64,000 nucleotides of DNA, taken from contig WRLH01000010.1 in NCBI GenBank assembly GCA_009777715.1, positions 23,920-87,919 of the forward strand. Reading direction: 5' to 3'. A model generated the notes under the pieces. That model saw only the letters and a list, made by a program, of their open reading frames with translations. It was not told where the DNA came from and ran no database searches. How positions within the stretch are numbered: position 1 is the first letter of the stretch; the number at the start of each line of letters is the position of its first letter. This document shows, piece by piece, positions 34,962 through 43,126 of this stretch. Source of the stretch: Lachnospiraceae bacterium (GTDB taxonomy: Bacteria; Bacillota; Clostridia; Lachnospirales; Lachnospiraceae). The translations under genes and the position numbers were made by a program.

Positions 34962-35012
34962 GTCGATACTGACGTATCGGCTTTTTTAGTTGGCTCGTGC
35001 TTGTGAATTGTG
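34962..35012 (+). repeat. Palindrome-plus-promoter element, degenerate copy 2
   Basis: GTCGATAC-TGAC-GTATCGGC (one mismatch), then a T-run and GTTGGCTCGTGCTTGTG. Its -10 region (gatatat) is weak and no gene follows on the plus strand, so it is probably inactive. It is directly preceded by TTGACC-GGGCT-GGTCAA, another perfect 6-bp inverted repeat. The palindrome with its T-run could also act as a terminator. Confidence 0.6.
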
Positions 35013-35139
35013 ATATATGGAAAATGAGCAAATGATACGCATGACAGAGCGAATATGATTTAAATTATGCCATAGTGATAATGGCATTCAAAAAGCACGG
35101 ACAACCTATGACCGTTAACGATGAAAATTAATAAAAAAA

Positions 35140-36210
35140 CTATGATATCTTAACCGCCTGCATTTGCGCCTTTACGCATAACTCGGCCGCTTTAAAAGCG
35201 TGTTCCTGTGTCATCGCCTTTTCAGTCCGGTAAAGGCAGTCCAAAATCAGCTCGCCAAAGAAAGGATAACCAACCTTGCCAAAAACGTTAAAATGCGTTT
35301 CTTCTTTGCCGTTAGCCAAGAAAAGATGAGCCGAGCCGTCTTTAGTGCCAAGATTCATGTATTTACGCTGTTCGATAAACCCTTCTGTCCCAAGGATAAA
35401 GCTCCGTCCATCGCCCCACATTTGCAGGCCGTCAGGCGTAAACCAGTCAACCCGGAAATAGCCAGTCGCGCCATTATCACAGACAAGCATTGCATCGCCA
35501 AAATCATCAAGCCCCGGATATTCGGGATTGTGGTAGTTGGCAATCTGGCTGCGGACAATGGTGGCGTTCTTTGCCCCGGTATAAAACAAAATCTGCTCGA
35601 TCTGATGGCTGCCAATATCACATAAAATACCGCCGTATTTTTCTTTTTCGAAAAACCACTCCGGGCGGGTTTTTGCCGAAAGGCGGTGCGGGCCTAAGCC
35701 AATGACCTGGATTACCTTGCCAATCGCCCCTTGCTCAATCAGCTGGCCAGCAAAAATCGCTGTCTCAACGTGCAAACGTTCGCTATAATAGACCATATAT
35801 TTTTTGCCTGTCCGGATAACGGCTTCCTTCGCCAAAGCCAGTTGCTCTAAAGTCGTTAATGGCGCTTTGTCCGTGAAATAATCTTTGCCGGCATCCATGA
35901 CCCTAAGTCCCAACGCGCATCGTTCACTCGTTACTGCTGCGCCAGTGACCAGCTTCACTTCTTTGTCCTCAAGAATTTCCGTTTCATTCTTAGCCCGCTT
36001 AACAAAAGGAAAAGCTTTTGAAAACCGGTCCATCTTTTTTTCATCGGGATCATAAACCCATTTCAGCGTTCCGCCAGCGCCAATCAAGCCTTCACATTGG
36101 CCATAGATATGCCCATGGTCAAGGCCAATGGCCGCAAAAATAAACTCGTTTTCTTTTACCACCGGGGCCGGAATCGGGGCCGGGGCATAGTTCATGCCGC
36201 TTGTACTCAT
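35140..36210 (-). CDS. Gfo/Idh/MocA family oxidoreductase
   Basis: This 356-aa protein has an N-terminal Rossmann domain beginning about residue 22 (FAAIGLDHGHIYG, without the usual GxGxxG spacing) and the DYFTDKAPL motif in place of the family's EKP, where the catalytic Lys is kept. A GFO-type C-terminal domain carries YGGILCDIGSHQIEQ, with the conserved His. It probably oxidises or reduces a sugar or inositol with NAD(P). It lies downstream of a second Gfo/Idh gene, 88 bp away. AAGGAG lies 9 bases before the start. Confidence 0.9.
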   Translation of the reverse strand: MSTSGMNYAPAPIPAPVVKENEFIFAAIGLDHGHIYGQCEGLIGAGGTLKWVYDPDEKKMDRFSKAFPFVKRAKNETEILEDKEVKLVTGAAVTSERCALGLRVMDAGKDYFTDKAPLTTLEQLALAKEAVIRTGKKYMVYYSERLHVETAIFAGQLIEQGAIGKVIQVIGLGPHRLSAKTRPEWFFEKEKYGGILCDIGSHQIEQILFYTGAKNATIVRSQIANYHNPEYPGLDDFGDAMLVCDNGATGYFRVDWFTPDGLQMWGDGRSFILGTEGFIEQRKYMNLGTKDGSAHLFLANGKEETHFNVFGKVGYPFFGELILDCLYRTEKAMTQEHAFKAAELCVKAQMQAVKIS

Positions 36211-36256
36211 CGTTCATCTCCTTCCAAAATATGGAAATTTAATTCATCGCTTTACC

Positions 36257-36289
36257 CGAATCTATGATTCGGTTCGAATCTATGATTCG
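36257..36289. repeat. Two tandem hairpins (18-bp period) between the oxidoreductase genes
   Basis: CGAATC-TAT-GATTCG occurs twice (36257-36271 and 36275-36289), and a run of seven or more T follows on the plus strand. On the transcribed (minus) strand this gives two small hairpins in the intercistronic gap. Confidence 0.75.
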
Positions 36290-36298
36290 TTTTTTTCC

Positions 36299-37459
36299 TT
36301 AGAAATGTTTATAGTTACTTCCAACTGTAATATCCCCAGCAAGCTCATCAATGCTTTTCGTTTTTTCATAAAAATGTGGGACGTTTTTCAAAATGCCGGA
36401 AACAGTATAAAAATCGTCATCTTTATCAATTGCAAACTCGACCTCGCACTTTAATGTCCCGGCTTTATAGATTGCACAAATTAGCGCAATCGTCCGCCGT
36501 CCGTCAAGGCCGCCTACCGCCGGGCTTGTGTTATTTGAAACCGCGTCCAGCATATCTTTTATTTGTGCTGTGTGTCCCTCATATGTAAGCTTTGGGCTAG
36601 CCGCAATAAAATCATTAAGCTCTTTCTTTAACTCAATATCCTCAACCGGGAAACCATTTGGCTGCGATTTTGAAGAATAAACTGCCCAGGGTGCAGAAAT
36701 ACGCGCTTTTTCACATTGGAAAATCAGCTGTTGCTCTTCACCGTGATGAATGACTGAACTAGTAATCTGCGCCAATGACCCATGCGGATATCTAAGGGCG
36801 GCCAGCGAAATATCCTCAACCTCGGCGTTATCGTGTGCCGCATTGCTTAGCATTGCCGTCACCGTTTCCGGTTCGCCCATCATCCACAAAAGCATATCAA
36901 TATGATGGACAGCATGGTTAAGCGTACAGCCGCCGCCTTCCCTGTCCCAGCGTCCGCGCCACCACAAGTCATAATAGCTATGGCCGCGCCACCAGAACGA
37001 ATCCACCTGCGCGGAAAGCACCCGCCCGGCCAGCCCGCTATTAAGCACCGCCTTTAGGTTTTTAATCGGGTCACGGAAACGGTTTTGGGCAATGACTGAC
37101 AGGATTTTTCCGCTTTCACGCTCCGCCAAAAGCATCTGGTCACATTCCTCAAGCGAGGCCGCCATCGGCTTCTCGACCAGGACATTAACTCCGGCTTCCA
37201 TGGAATCAACCGCTATTTCAGCATGGCAGAAAGGGGGCGTGCAGATACTGACCAAATCAATCCCGCCGTTCTTTAGCATTTCCTTGTGTGATTCATAAAC
37301 CACGGCTTCACTTAAGCCAAATTTGCTTTTCATCGCTTCCGCTTTGGCCGGAACAATATCGCAAAGCGCGACAATCCGGCATTCTTTCTGAAATTCAAGA
37401 TATCCCTCAAAATGCAGCCGTGAAATATTGCCAGTGCCGATAATCCCTATTTTTAACAT
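36299..37459 (-). CDS. Gfo/Idh/MocA family oxidoreductase
   Basis: The 386-aa protein has the canonical NAD(P) start IGIIGTGNISRLHFEGY, SICTPPFCH and the catalytic VLVEKPMA (EKP). A C-terminal GFO domain follows with GGCTLNHAVHHIDMLLW (conserved His pair). This is a typical sugar dehydrogenase; substrate unknown. GGAGG before the start. It is presumably co-transcribed with the downstream relative. Confidence 0.93.
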   Translation of the reverse strand: MLKIGIIGTGNISRLHFEGYLEFQKECRIVALCDIVPAKAEAMKSKFGLSEAVVYESHKEMLKNGGIDLVSICTPPFCHAEIAVDSMEAGVNVLVEKPMAASLEECDQMLLAERESGKILSVIAQNRFRDPIKNLKAVLNSGLAGRVLSAQVDSFWWRGHSYYDLWWRGRWDREGGGCTLNHAVHHIDMLLWMMGEPETVTAMLSNAAHDNAEVEDISLAALRYPHGSLAQITSSVIHHGEEQQLIFQCEKARISAPWAVYSSKSQPNGFPVEDIELKKELNDFIAASPKLTYEGHTAQIKDMLDAVSNNTSPAVGGLDGRRTIALICAIYKAGTLKCEVEFAIDKDDDFYTVSGILKNVPHFYEKTKSIDELAGDITVGSNYKHF

Positions 37460-37539
37460 GATTCACCTCCGTACCATACTTTGTGTATTCCGTATTCTAT
37501 TATATGTGATTATTAATTTAGTATCAATAGCCTTTTGAA

Positions 37540-37605
37540 GTCGATACTGACGTAATCGACATTGAAAGGATTTACTTGGCTAGTGCGTGTGGAGTATGGT
37601 ATAAT
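37540..37605 (+). promoter_or_regulatory. Palindrome-plus-promoter element, copy 3, driving a small membrane gene
   Basis: GTCGATAC-TGAC-GTAATCGAC (37540-37560, one inserted A), then GGATTTACTTGGCTAGTGCG in the middle, TTGGCT (37576-37581), 18-bp spacer, TATAAT (37600-37605). From the palindrome to the -10 it aligns closely with copy 1 (11231-11297). The gene at 37634 follows with a 20-25 base leader. Confidence 0.75.
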
Positions 37606-37633
37606 GAAAAAAATAAGAAAAAGGAAAGCAAAT

Positions 37634-37894
37634 TTGAAAGAAGCAAAATGGAAACAATTAAGCTTATACTGCTGTTTATTTATCCAAGTTACTATGGGCG
37701 TAATATACCATCTATTTTCATATGAACAGTTTTTCAAAACTTCCGGTGTTTTCATTTGGGTAATGAGTGGGTTAATCGCAATAATAATCGCCATTATTAA
37801 TTTAGTAAGTGTTCAGAGCCGGGCAAATCTGTTAATGTCATTAGCCACAATTATTCTTGTATTTTACCAACTAAATTTGCTGTTGAGCTTTTAG
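37634..37894 (+). CDS. Small three-helix membrane protein
   Basis: 86 aa, starting at TTG 37634 with AAGGA eight bases upstream, after the TATAAT at 37600. Earlier ATGs (37562, 37604) fall before or at the start of the transcript. Three hydrophobic segments span nearly the whole protein, after a short KEAKWKQ head. No family recognised. It is one of very few plus-strand genes here and has a dedicated promoter element. Confidence 0.65.
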   Translation: MKEAKWKQLSLYCCLFIQVTMGVIYHLFSYEQFFKTSGVFIWVMSGLIAIIIAIINLVSVQSRANLLMSLATIILVFYQLNLLLSF

Positions 37895-37925
37895 GGTATC
37901 TGTGGTACTTTCTAAAAGACTTTTA

Positions 37926-38027
37926 TCAGAGTGTAACTTTCATAAAACCGCAAAAATATTTTCTATTATTAAAATACCATCGGGTATAAACAAATATATT
38001 GGTGTCAATGAATACTTTATCTCTCAT
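37926..38027 (-). pseudogene. Remnant of a PIN-domain toxin
   Basis: The frame MRDKVFIDTNIFVYT matches the start of PIN-domain ribonucleases, with the first catalytic Asp in IDTN. It then departs into RWYFNNRKYF... and stops after 33 codons, where a toxin would be about 130 aa, and the other acidic residues are absent. The start ATG overlaps the antitoxin stop as TAATG, with GGAAG upstream. I read this as an internally deleted, inactive toxin gene. Confidence 0.72.
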
Positions 38028-38221
38028 TAGCTTCCTCTGCTCCAAATATAATTAGTCGTATCTACAGCAAAATATGGAAATGAAAGCTTACTCACCTCTT
38101 TCTCATTGGTATCTTCTGACATAAGTATGACTTTTACTTTGCCAATTATTTTATCTTGAATTTCAGCTGGGATTTGGATAATACCGTTTTTTAAAGCGGT
38201 TTGAAATTCATAAGCAACCAT
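38027..38221 (-). CDS. Antitoxin of the PIN pair
   Basis: 64 aa, MVAYEFQTALKNGIIQIPAE..., shows the AbrB/RelB-like 'strand-turn-IPxE' N terminus common in small antitoxins preceding PIN toxins. The start at 38221 is supported by AGGAGG seven bases upstream. It has its own promoter at 38272-38300. The downstream toxin is broken, so this is an orphan antitoxin; orphans can still repress or neutralise related toxins. Confidence 0.72.
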   Translation of the reverse strand: MVAYEFQTALKNGIIQIPAEIQDKIIGKVKVILMSEDTNEKEVSKLSFPYFAVDTTNYIWSRGS

Positions 38222-38271
38222 ATATAATCCTCCTAAATGAAATCTCAAAGAGCAGTAATCTCTAATTAAAT

Positions 38272-38300
38272 AGTATACCACTAATCTTTTTTTTCAACAA
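38272..38300 (-). promoter_or_regulatory. Promoter of the antitoxin gene
   Basis: Minus strand TTGTTG (38295-38300), 17-bp spacer, TATACT (38272-38277). Confidence 0.65.
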
Positions 38301-38327
38301 GTATTGCATGAACCATAGCGACACCCC

Positions 38328-39374
38328 TTACCTAGTCCTTAAAAAATAATTCTCCCTCTCGGCAACCTTATCGTCCGGATAAAGGCTAAGATAACCGTCC
38401 ATCAGGACCGCTGCCCTGCCAAAATCGCCTAAGAATTGGTTTGCGACAATTTCATTAAACCTAAGCGTCTGCAAAATATCATTGTCTTCAATGGCCATCC
38501 CGGCAAGGAACGCTAAAAGCGCGTTTTCATAATCATTCATATTGATCCGGCAGATGCCCAGCTGGTTATAGATTTGGGGCGACTCATTGCCCCTGTCGAT
38601 ATAATCAATATAAACACTGACCGCATAATTGTAATCGGCAAGCACTTCATAGGTCATGCCAAGGAACAACACCGCCTCATAGTTAAAATCACGGGCTTTT
38701 TCAAGATATGCCCTGGCATTTTCATAATCTGACAAATAAAAAGAAATGCGGCCCTTTTCGAAATTGTTCATGTCGCCCGCATTTTGCTCCATCGCATCGC
38801 GAAGATATTCCTCGCCAACCCCATGATAACCGTTGCCAGCCAAAATCTGATAGATATCAATTAAGCGGTCACTATTTCCTGTGTTAAGGCTTAATGCTTG
38901 GTCAAAATCGGAACGCGCTTCCTGAATCAGGCCTTGCTCTGCCCTGATTGCCCCCCGCAAAAAGTAAGCGTCGCCGTCTTTTTCACGCAAAGTCAGAATC
39001 GCGTCATATGTTTCAATTGCTCTTTCTTTTTGCCCGGTAATATAAAACGCGGCCGCCATATAATAGTTTATGTCAAAATCAACTAAAGCCGGAATCCCGT
39101 TGCTAAAAGACAGGGCTTTTTCAAAAGCTGACAGGGCTTCTTCATACTGTAATAAGCCCATCAAAGCAAGCCCTCTGCCGCGATATAAAAGGCGCATATC
39201 TTCTAAAGCTTCTTCGGCACTTCCAAACGCAATTAGAGCCGCCTCATAATCCCGCGCCTCAAGTGCCTCAAACCCAAGATTGGTAAATTCATTTCTTTCC
39301 CCAAAAGAACAGGAGCTGGCCACGTTGACCAGCATAGTCAATAGAAAAATAATCAGTATTTTATGTAAACTCAT
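38328..39374 (-). CDS. TPR-repeat lipoprotein
   Basis: About 348 aa. A short signal with lipobox VASSC follows MSLHKILIIFLLTML; the residues after Cys are SFGERNEF. The rest is a chain of eight or so TPR-like helix pairs (ALIAFGSAEEAL, ALSAFEKAL, AIETYDAIL, ARSDFDQAL and later). TPR lipoproteins are scaffolds at the outer face of the membrane. The Met at 39374 is preferred because it gives a normal signal length; Met 39392 is possible. It may belong with the signalling cluster upstream. Confidence 0.85.
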   Translation of the reverse strand: MSLHKILIIFLLTMLVNVASSCSFGERNEFTNLGFEALEARDYEAALIAFGSAEEALEDMRLLYRGRGLALMGLLQYEEALSAFEKALSFSNGIPALVDFDINYYMAAAFYITGQKERAIETYDAILTLREKDGDAYFLRGAIRAEQGLIQEARSDFDQALSLNTGNSDRLIDIYQILAGNGYHGVGEEYLRDAMEQNAGDMNNFEKGRISFYLSDYENARAYLEKARDFNYEAVLFLGMTYEVLADYNYAVSVYIDYIDRGNESPQIYNQLGICRINMNDYENALLAFLAGMAIEDNDILQTLRFNEIVANQFLGDFGRAAVLMDGYLSLYPDDKVAERENYFLRTR

Positions 39375-39426
39375 ACGTATACCCATATCCACTCATAGAG
39401 CTTATTAATTCTTGAATGCCAAGGAA

Positions 39427-39473
39427 GCTCCCAAGATAGCTTCCAAGATAGTTTCCAAGATAATTTCAAGATA
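39427..39473. repeat. 12-bp tandem repeat (4 copies)
   Basis: gcttccaagata repeats at 39427, 39439, 39451 and (11 bp) 39463, with single-base changes. It is in the 226-bp gap between the TPR lipoprotein and a response regulator; the rest of the gap shows nothing else. Confidence 0.88.
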
Positions 39474-39600
39474 GCTTATTCCAGCATAAATAACAATCCC
39501 TAAGCCCCAAAAGTTGACGCACTATAATCGTACTGCCATCCTTGGCTAAGGTCGCTCCTAAAATTATTTTGCTAATTTGCCTATTCCGGTAAGCTTTTGC

Positions 39601-39999
39601 CTATGCCTGTGTAATCCCAATTTTGTTAAGGACTTCCTCGAACTTCTCCAAGTCAATCGGTTTCGCGCAATAAACTGTACAACCCATGTCAAAAGCGGCC
39701 TTGATATTACGCTCGGCATTAAGGGCGGTGGTCATGATGATTTTTACCGCGTCTTCGCCAGTCAGGTCATTTTCTTCTTCGATTTCACGCACAACCTTTA
39801 AGACTTGGTAACCGTCCATTGCCGGCATCATGATGTCCAAGCAAATCAAGTCATATGGCTCATTGTCCTCTAAAGCCATCCTAAAAGCTTCGACTGCTTC
39901 TTCGCCGTCGATGGTGATGTCGCAATCACCGAAATTTGATAAATACTTTTGCATGAACTTTCTGCTGGCAAAATCATCTTCAGCAATTAATATCCTCAT
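39601..39999 (-). CDS. Single-domain response regulator (CheY-like)
   Basis: 132 aa: acidic pair in ILIAEDDFAS, phospho-acceptor Asp in LICLDIMMPAMDGY (about residue 56), Thr in IIMTTALN, and Lys in YCAKPIDL. It has no output domain, so it acts by protein contact. It ends the run of signalling genes 39601-44188 and could be a target of the Hpt protein. AAGGAGG precedes the start. Confidence 0.94.
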   Translation of the reverse strand: MRILIAEDDFASRKFMQKYLSNFGDCDITIDGEEAVEAFRMALEDNEPYDLICLDIMMPAMDGYQVLKVVREIEEENDLTGEDAVKIIMTTALNAERNIKAAFDMGCTVYCAKPIDLEKFEEVLNKIGITQA

Positions 40000-40067
40000 A
40001 CTTATCCTCCTTTATGCGGTACTTTTACCTTTGTAAGAAGCAAGTTATTTAATAATATTATAACACA

Positions 40068-41090
40068 TTATTTGTCGATGTGCAATTGTCTTTGTATTTT
40101 GGTAAAAATTTCCATTATTTGAGGGTCATATATAATTCCGCTGTCAGGAAGAAGCGCATCAATTGCCTTTTTCCTTATCTCTTCATCTGTAAAATTTGCG
40201 CGGAAAAGATATGTCTGGTGGTCAAAATCATTGATAATCTGCGTAATCCTTGCCGCCAATGGAATTTTGTCATTTGCTTCATAACGGTCATGGTGAAAGG
40301 TGATTACATCAATGGCCAATTCTTTAAAAATACTGGCTTCTTCGTATTCTAATAAGCTGTTAAGGATTTTTACGCCCGTGACACAATGCCCTTCTTTTTC
40401 TGAATCCCATAAATAGCCCAGATTGTGGAGCATTGCCGCGTCACCGATATTTTCAATAAATTCTTCGGTCACAAGTTCCAAAAAATCCGGCGCAAGCTGC
40501 AAACTCTGCGCCAAAACCCGGCTATTATATTTCACTCTTTTAAGATGGTCGCCCGGAACGCCCATTCTTATGTTTATCATTTCTGCCAAGGCACAAATAA
40601 CGGCTTTTTTTTCATTGTCCAGCTTTTCCATCTGGGCGGACAGCATTTTGTGGAGGCGGCGGTTAAATCCTTCCATTTCCAGCTTCATGCGGCGGCTTTC
40701 TAATTGGTTTCTGACCCGCATTGTGACTTCAGTTGCTTCAAAAGGCTTGGTAATAAAGTCAACCGCCCCTAGCTCAAGACCCCTTAATTTGTCTTGGATC
40801 GTATCAAGGGCCGATATGAAAATAACCGGAATATCCCTTGTGACAGGGTTTCTTTTAAGGATTGAGCAAAATTCGTACCCATCCATCTGCGGCATCGAAA
40901 CATCAAGCAGAATCAACTGGGGCAAAGAAGTTTTGATGAAGCCAAAAGCTTCCTCAACACTATATGCGCTTAATGGGACAAAACCCATCTCGGAAATAAT
41001 CTCAGCAAGAATATCGACATTTATCTCCATATCGTCAACAATCAGCACTTGTGAATTTGATCCCTTGTCAATCGTTTTGATACTTTGCAT
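40068..41090 (-). CDS. Response regulator with degenerate HD-GYP-like domain
   Basis: The 340-aa protein has a receiver domain (VLIVDDMEIN; Asp in LILLDVSMPQMDGY) and a C-terminal HD-superfamily domain. The metal motif reads AMLHNLGYL where active members have HDIGK, and the GYP region reads FHHDRYEANDKIPLAARI, without GSGYP. It is therefore probably not a working c-di-GMP phosphodiesterase and may serve as a binding or HDOD-like scaffold. It overlaps the kinase gene by 23 bp. The canonical HD-GYP protein is two genes upstream. Confidence 0.88.
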   Translation of the reverse strand: MQSIKTIDKGSNSQVLIVDDMEINVDILAEIISEMGFVPLSAYSVEEAFGFIKTSLPQLILLDVSMPQMDGYEFCSILKRNPVTRDIPVIFISALDTIQDKLRGLELGAVDFITKPFEATEVTMRVRNQLESRRMKLEMEGFNRRLHKMLSAQMEKLDNEKKAVICALAEMINIRMGVPGDHLKRVKYNSRVLAQSLQLAPDFLELVTEEFIENIGDAAMLHNLGYLWDSEKEGHCVTGVKILNSLLEYEEASIFKELAIDVITFHHDRYEANDKIPLAARITQIINDFDHQTYLFRANFTDEEIRKKAIDALLPDSGIIYDPQIMEIFTKIQRQLHIDK

Positions 41091-42534
41091 ATTCTTCTTC
41101 CAATCTTTCCATCATCTTTTCATAATAGAGATAGCTTTTTTCTGCTTCTTCTTTGCGGATGGCCATTCCCTGCCGGAATAAAAGCTTTTTGATATCGTCA
41201 GGGCCTTCGCGCAAAAGTGTTTTCAAATTCAAATTGATTGTCTCGGCTTTTTCCCAGGCTTTTAACTCCATTGCCAGAATCAAGATATTGCACTTCTTTT
41301 TTATTTCGGCAAAATTATCCGGAGTCCCAAACAGGAAAATCGAATCAATGTCACGGTATTTTTCAAAGGTCAAATTCTGGAGCATGGTTTCATACAAATT
41401 CAGGTCGATAAAATTTATTTCATTCGGCTGGCGGACCGGAACTTCTTCTTTTACTTCCGCTTCTTCAAAACCGGGCAATTTAAGATGGACATTAAAAGAA
41501 AAACTGCTGCCTTTATCGGGCGAACTCTCAACTTGGATGCTGCCATCCATCAAGCCGACCAATTCCTTGGCAATCAAAAGGCCAAGGCCGGTCCCGCCGT
41601 ATTTGCGGGTTGAAGAGCCGTCAACTTGTGAGAAGCTCTTAAATAATTTGTCCATCTGTTCCGGCAAAATGCCAATCCCGGTGTCCCTGACCAGAATAAA
41701 AAGGTCGATTTCATCACCATATTGGCCATGCTTATTAACATCAATGCTGACATAACCGATATCAGTAAATTTGATCGCGTTGGCAACCAAATTGTTGAGG
41801 ATCTGCCCTAACCGTAAGCCATCGCCATAAAGCTCGCGCGGCACATTGTCAGCAATATTTAGGATAATCCTGATTCCCTTTTCATTGACCACTGCTAAAT
41901 GGGTTGCAACAATATGGTTTAAAAGCTCATACAAATCAAAAACTTCATAAGCCAGTTCAAATTTGCCCGCCTTTAGCTTGGAAAAATCAAGGATATTGCT
42001 AATAATTGCCGTCATGTCTTCACAGCATTTTTGGATGATTGAATAGGTCTTTCTGTCGTTTGCGTTTGTTGAGCCTTGGAGCATTGCCGTGATATGCCCT
42101 CTTATTCCGTTAACCGGAGTCCGAAGCTCATGGGTGACATTGGCAATAAATTCATTCCTATTTTGCTGAAACTCCTCAACTTCCTTTTTGAGGGCCATGA
42201 TTTCTTTTTCGAGATTTGATTGCCCAGCCACATTAATGGCGAGCAGATAGTTGTCCGACTCCTGGTCCAAAGCCGGAAGAACCCGTAAAAAAACCGGAAA
42301 ACAAGTATTATTCTGGCGATAAGCAACAAAACTAGTCGTATCGCGGGGTTCTTTTATTTGGGTAATATCAATGTCATCCCCATTTTCACATGAAAAGACA
42401 TCGTTTATCAAAACGCTGTCCAAACCGTCAGCATAACCAAGTTCTGATAACGCCTGTTTATTGGCATCAAGAATCCGCCCCTCATCGTCGTAAGTTAAAA
42501 CCATTTCAATTAAGTTTAACTTATCTAAGATCAT
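41068..42534 (-). CDS. PAS-domain sensor histidine kinase, soluble
   Basis: About 488 aa without membrane segments. A PAS-like domain (residues about 5-110) and short coiled coil lead into HisKA with NVTHELRTPVNG (phospho-His), then HATPase with N box NNLVANAIKFT, G1 DTGIGI and G2 GGTGLGL. A C-terminal extension of about 90 residues carries helical repeats. It senses a cytoplasmic cue. The ATG at 42534 has GGAG seven bases upstream and overlaps the end of the Hpt gene by 14 bp. Confidence 0.93.
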   Translation of the reverse strand: MILDKLNLIEMVLTYDDEGRILDANKQALSELGYADGLDSVLINDVFSCENGDDIDITQIKEPRDTTSFVAYRQNNTCFPVFLRVLPALDQESDNYLLAINVAGQSNLEKEIMALKKEVEEFQQNRNEFIANVTHELRTPVNGIRGHITAMLQGSTNANDRKTYSIIQKCCEDMTAIISNILDFSKLKAGKFELAYEVFDLYELLNHIVATHLAVVNEKGIRIILNIADNVPRELYGDGLRLGQILNNLVANAIKFTDIGYVSIDVNKHGQYGDEIDLFILVRDTGIGILPEQMDKLFKSFSQVDGSSTRKYGGTGLGLLIAKELVGLMDGSIQVESSPDKGSSFSFNVHLKLPGFEEAEVKEEVPVRQPNEINFIDLNLYETMLQNLTFEKYRDIDSIFLFGTPDNFAEIKKKCNILILAMELKAWEKAETINLNLKTLLREGPDDIKKLLFRQGMAIRKEEAEKSYLYYEKMMERLEEEYAKYQND

Positions 42535-43111
42535 CAATCATCTCCAACGCCCCGGCATAATCATAATTGTCCGCTTTGTCGCAAATCTTTAACAGTAAGG
42601 CTTTTTCAAAATAATCCCACTCATTTGCCCTAAGCTTTTTGGTGATTTCGTCACATTCCCTTGCCATTCCCCGCTCAAGGCATTCACGAAGAAGCCGTAA
42701 GTTTTCCCGGCACTCTGCTTCGCTTCCGGTCGCTGCCCCGATGGGGACTAAAGGGACTTCTTCCGCTTCAATCAAAGAAAGGACTTTAAAAGAAATCAAC
42801 GGAAACATCGTGCAAAAATTCTCATATTTCGAAAAATCAGCTGCCCCGGCTTTTACCGTCTGCTCGATTTCGATCAGCAGTTTATTTGCGTCTGTCATCG
42901 AAAGATTCGCTGTCACGCCTTTAAGGCCATGGATATATTTGCCAAAATCTTCGGTTTCCATCGCCATGGCTTCATCTAAGCTTTTGACGCCATTTGTAGT
43001 TATGTCAACCACGAATTTTTTGAGCGACTTGATAAAAAGGGCTTCTTTTCCCGCAAAGCGGCGGATCGCATCATCGGCATCAATGCCTAATCTTTTAAGT
43101 TCATCTTTCAT
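42521..43111 (-). CDS. Histidine phosphotransfer (Hpt) domain protein
   Basis: 196 aa; the Hpt motif KYIHGLKGVTANLS (His near residue 70) relays phosphate between receivers. A C-terminal helical part of about 100 residues after the Hpt bundle has no recognised family. Together with the PAS kinase, two HD-type regulators and a lone receiver, it makes a multistep phosphorelay. GGAG precedes the ATG. Confidence 0.88.
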   Translation of the reverse strand: MKDELKRLGIDADDAIRRFAGKEALFIKSLKKFVVDITTNGVKSLDEAMAMETEDFGKYIHGLKGVTANLSMTDANKLLIEIEQTVKAGAADFSKYENFCTMFPLISFKVLSLIEAEEVPLVPIGAATGSEAECRENLRLLRECLERGMARECDEITKKLRANEWDYFEKALLLKICDKADNYDYAGALEMIDDLR

Positions 43112-43126
43112 TGATTTCTCCTGTTT

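Noticed and set aside
34803..35006. 67-codon plus-strand frame upstream of nrdD
   Set aside because: It covers the NrdR boxes, the promoter and the palindrome element; no ribosome site or sensible composition.
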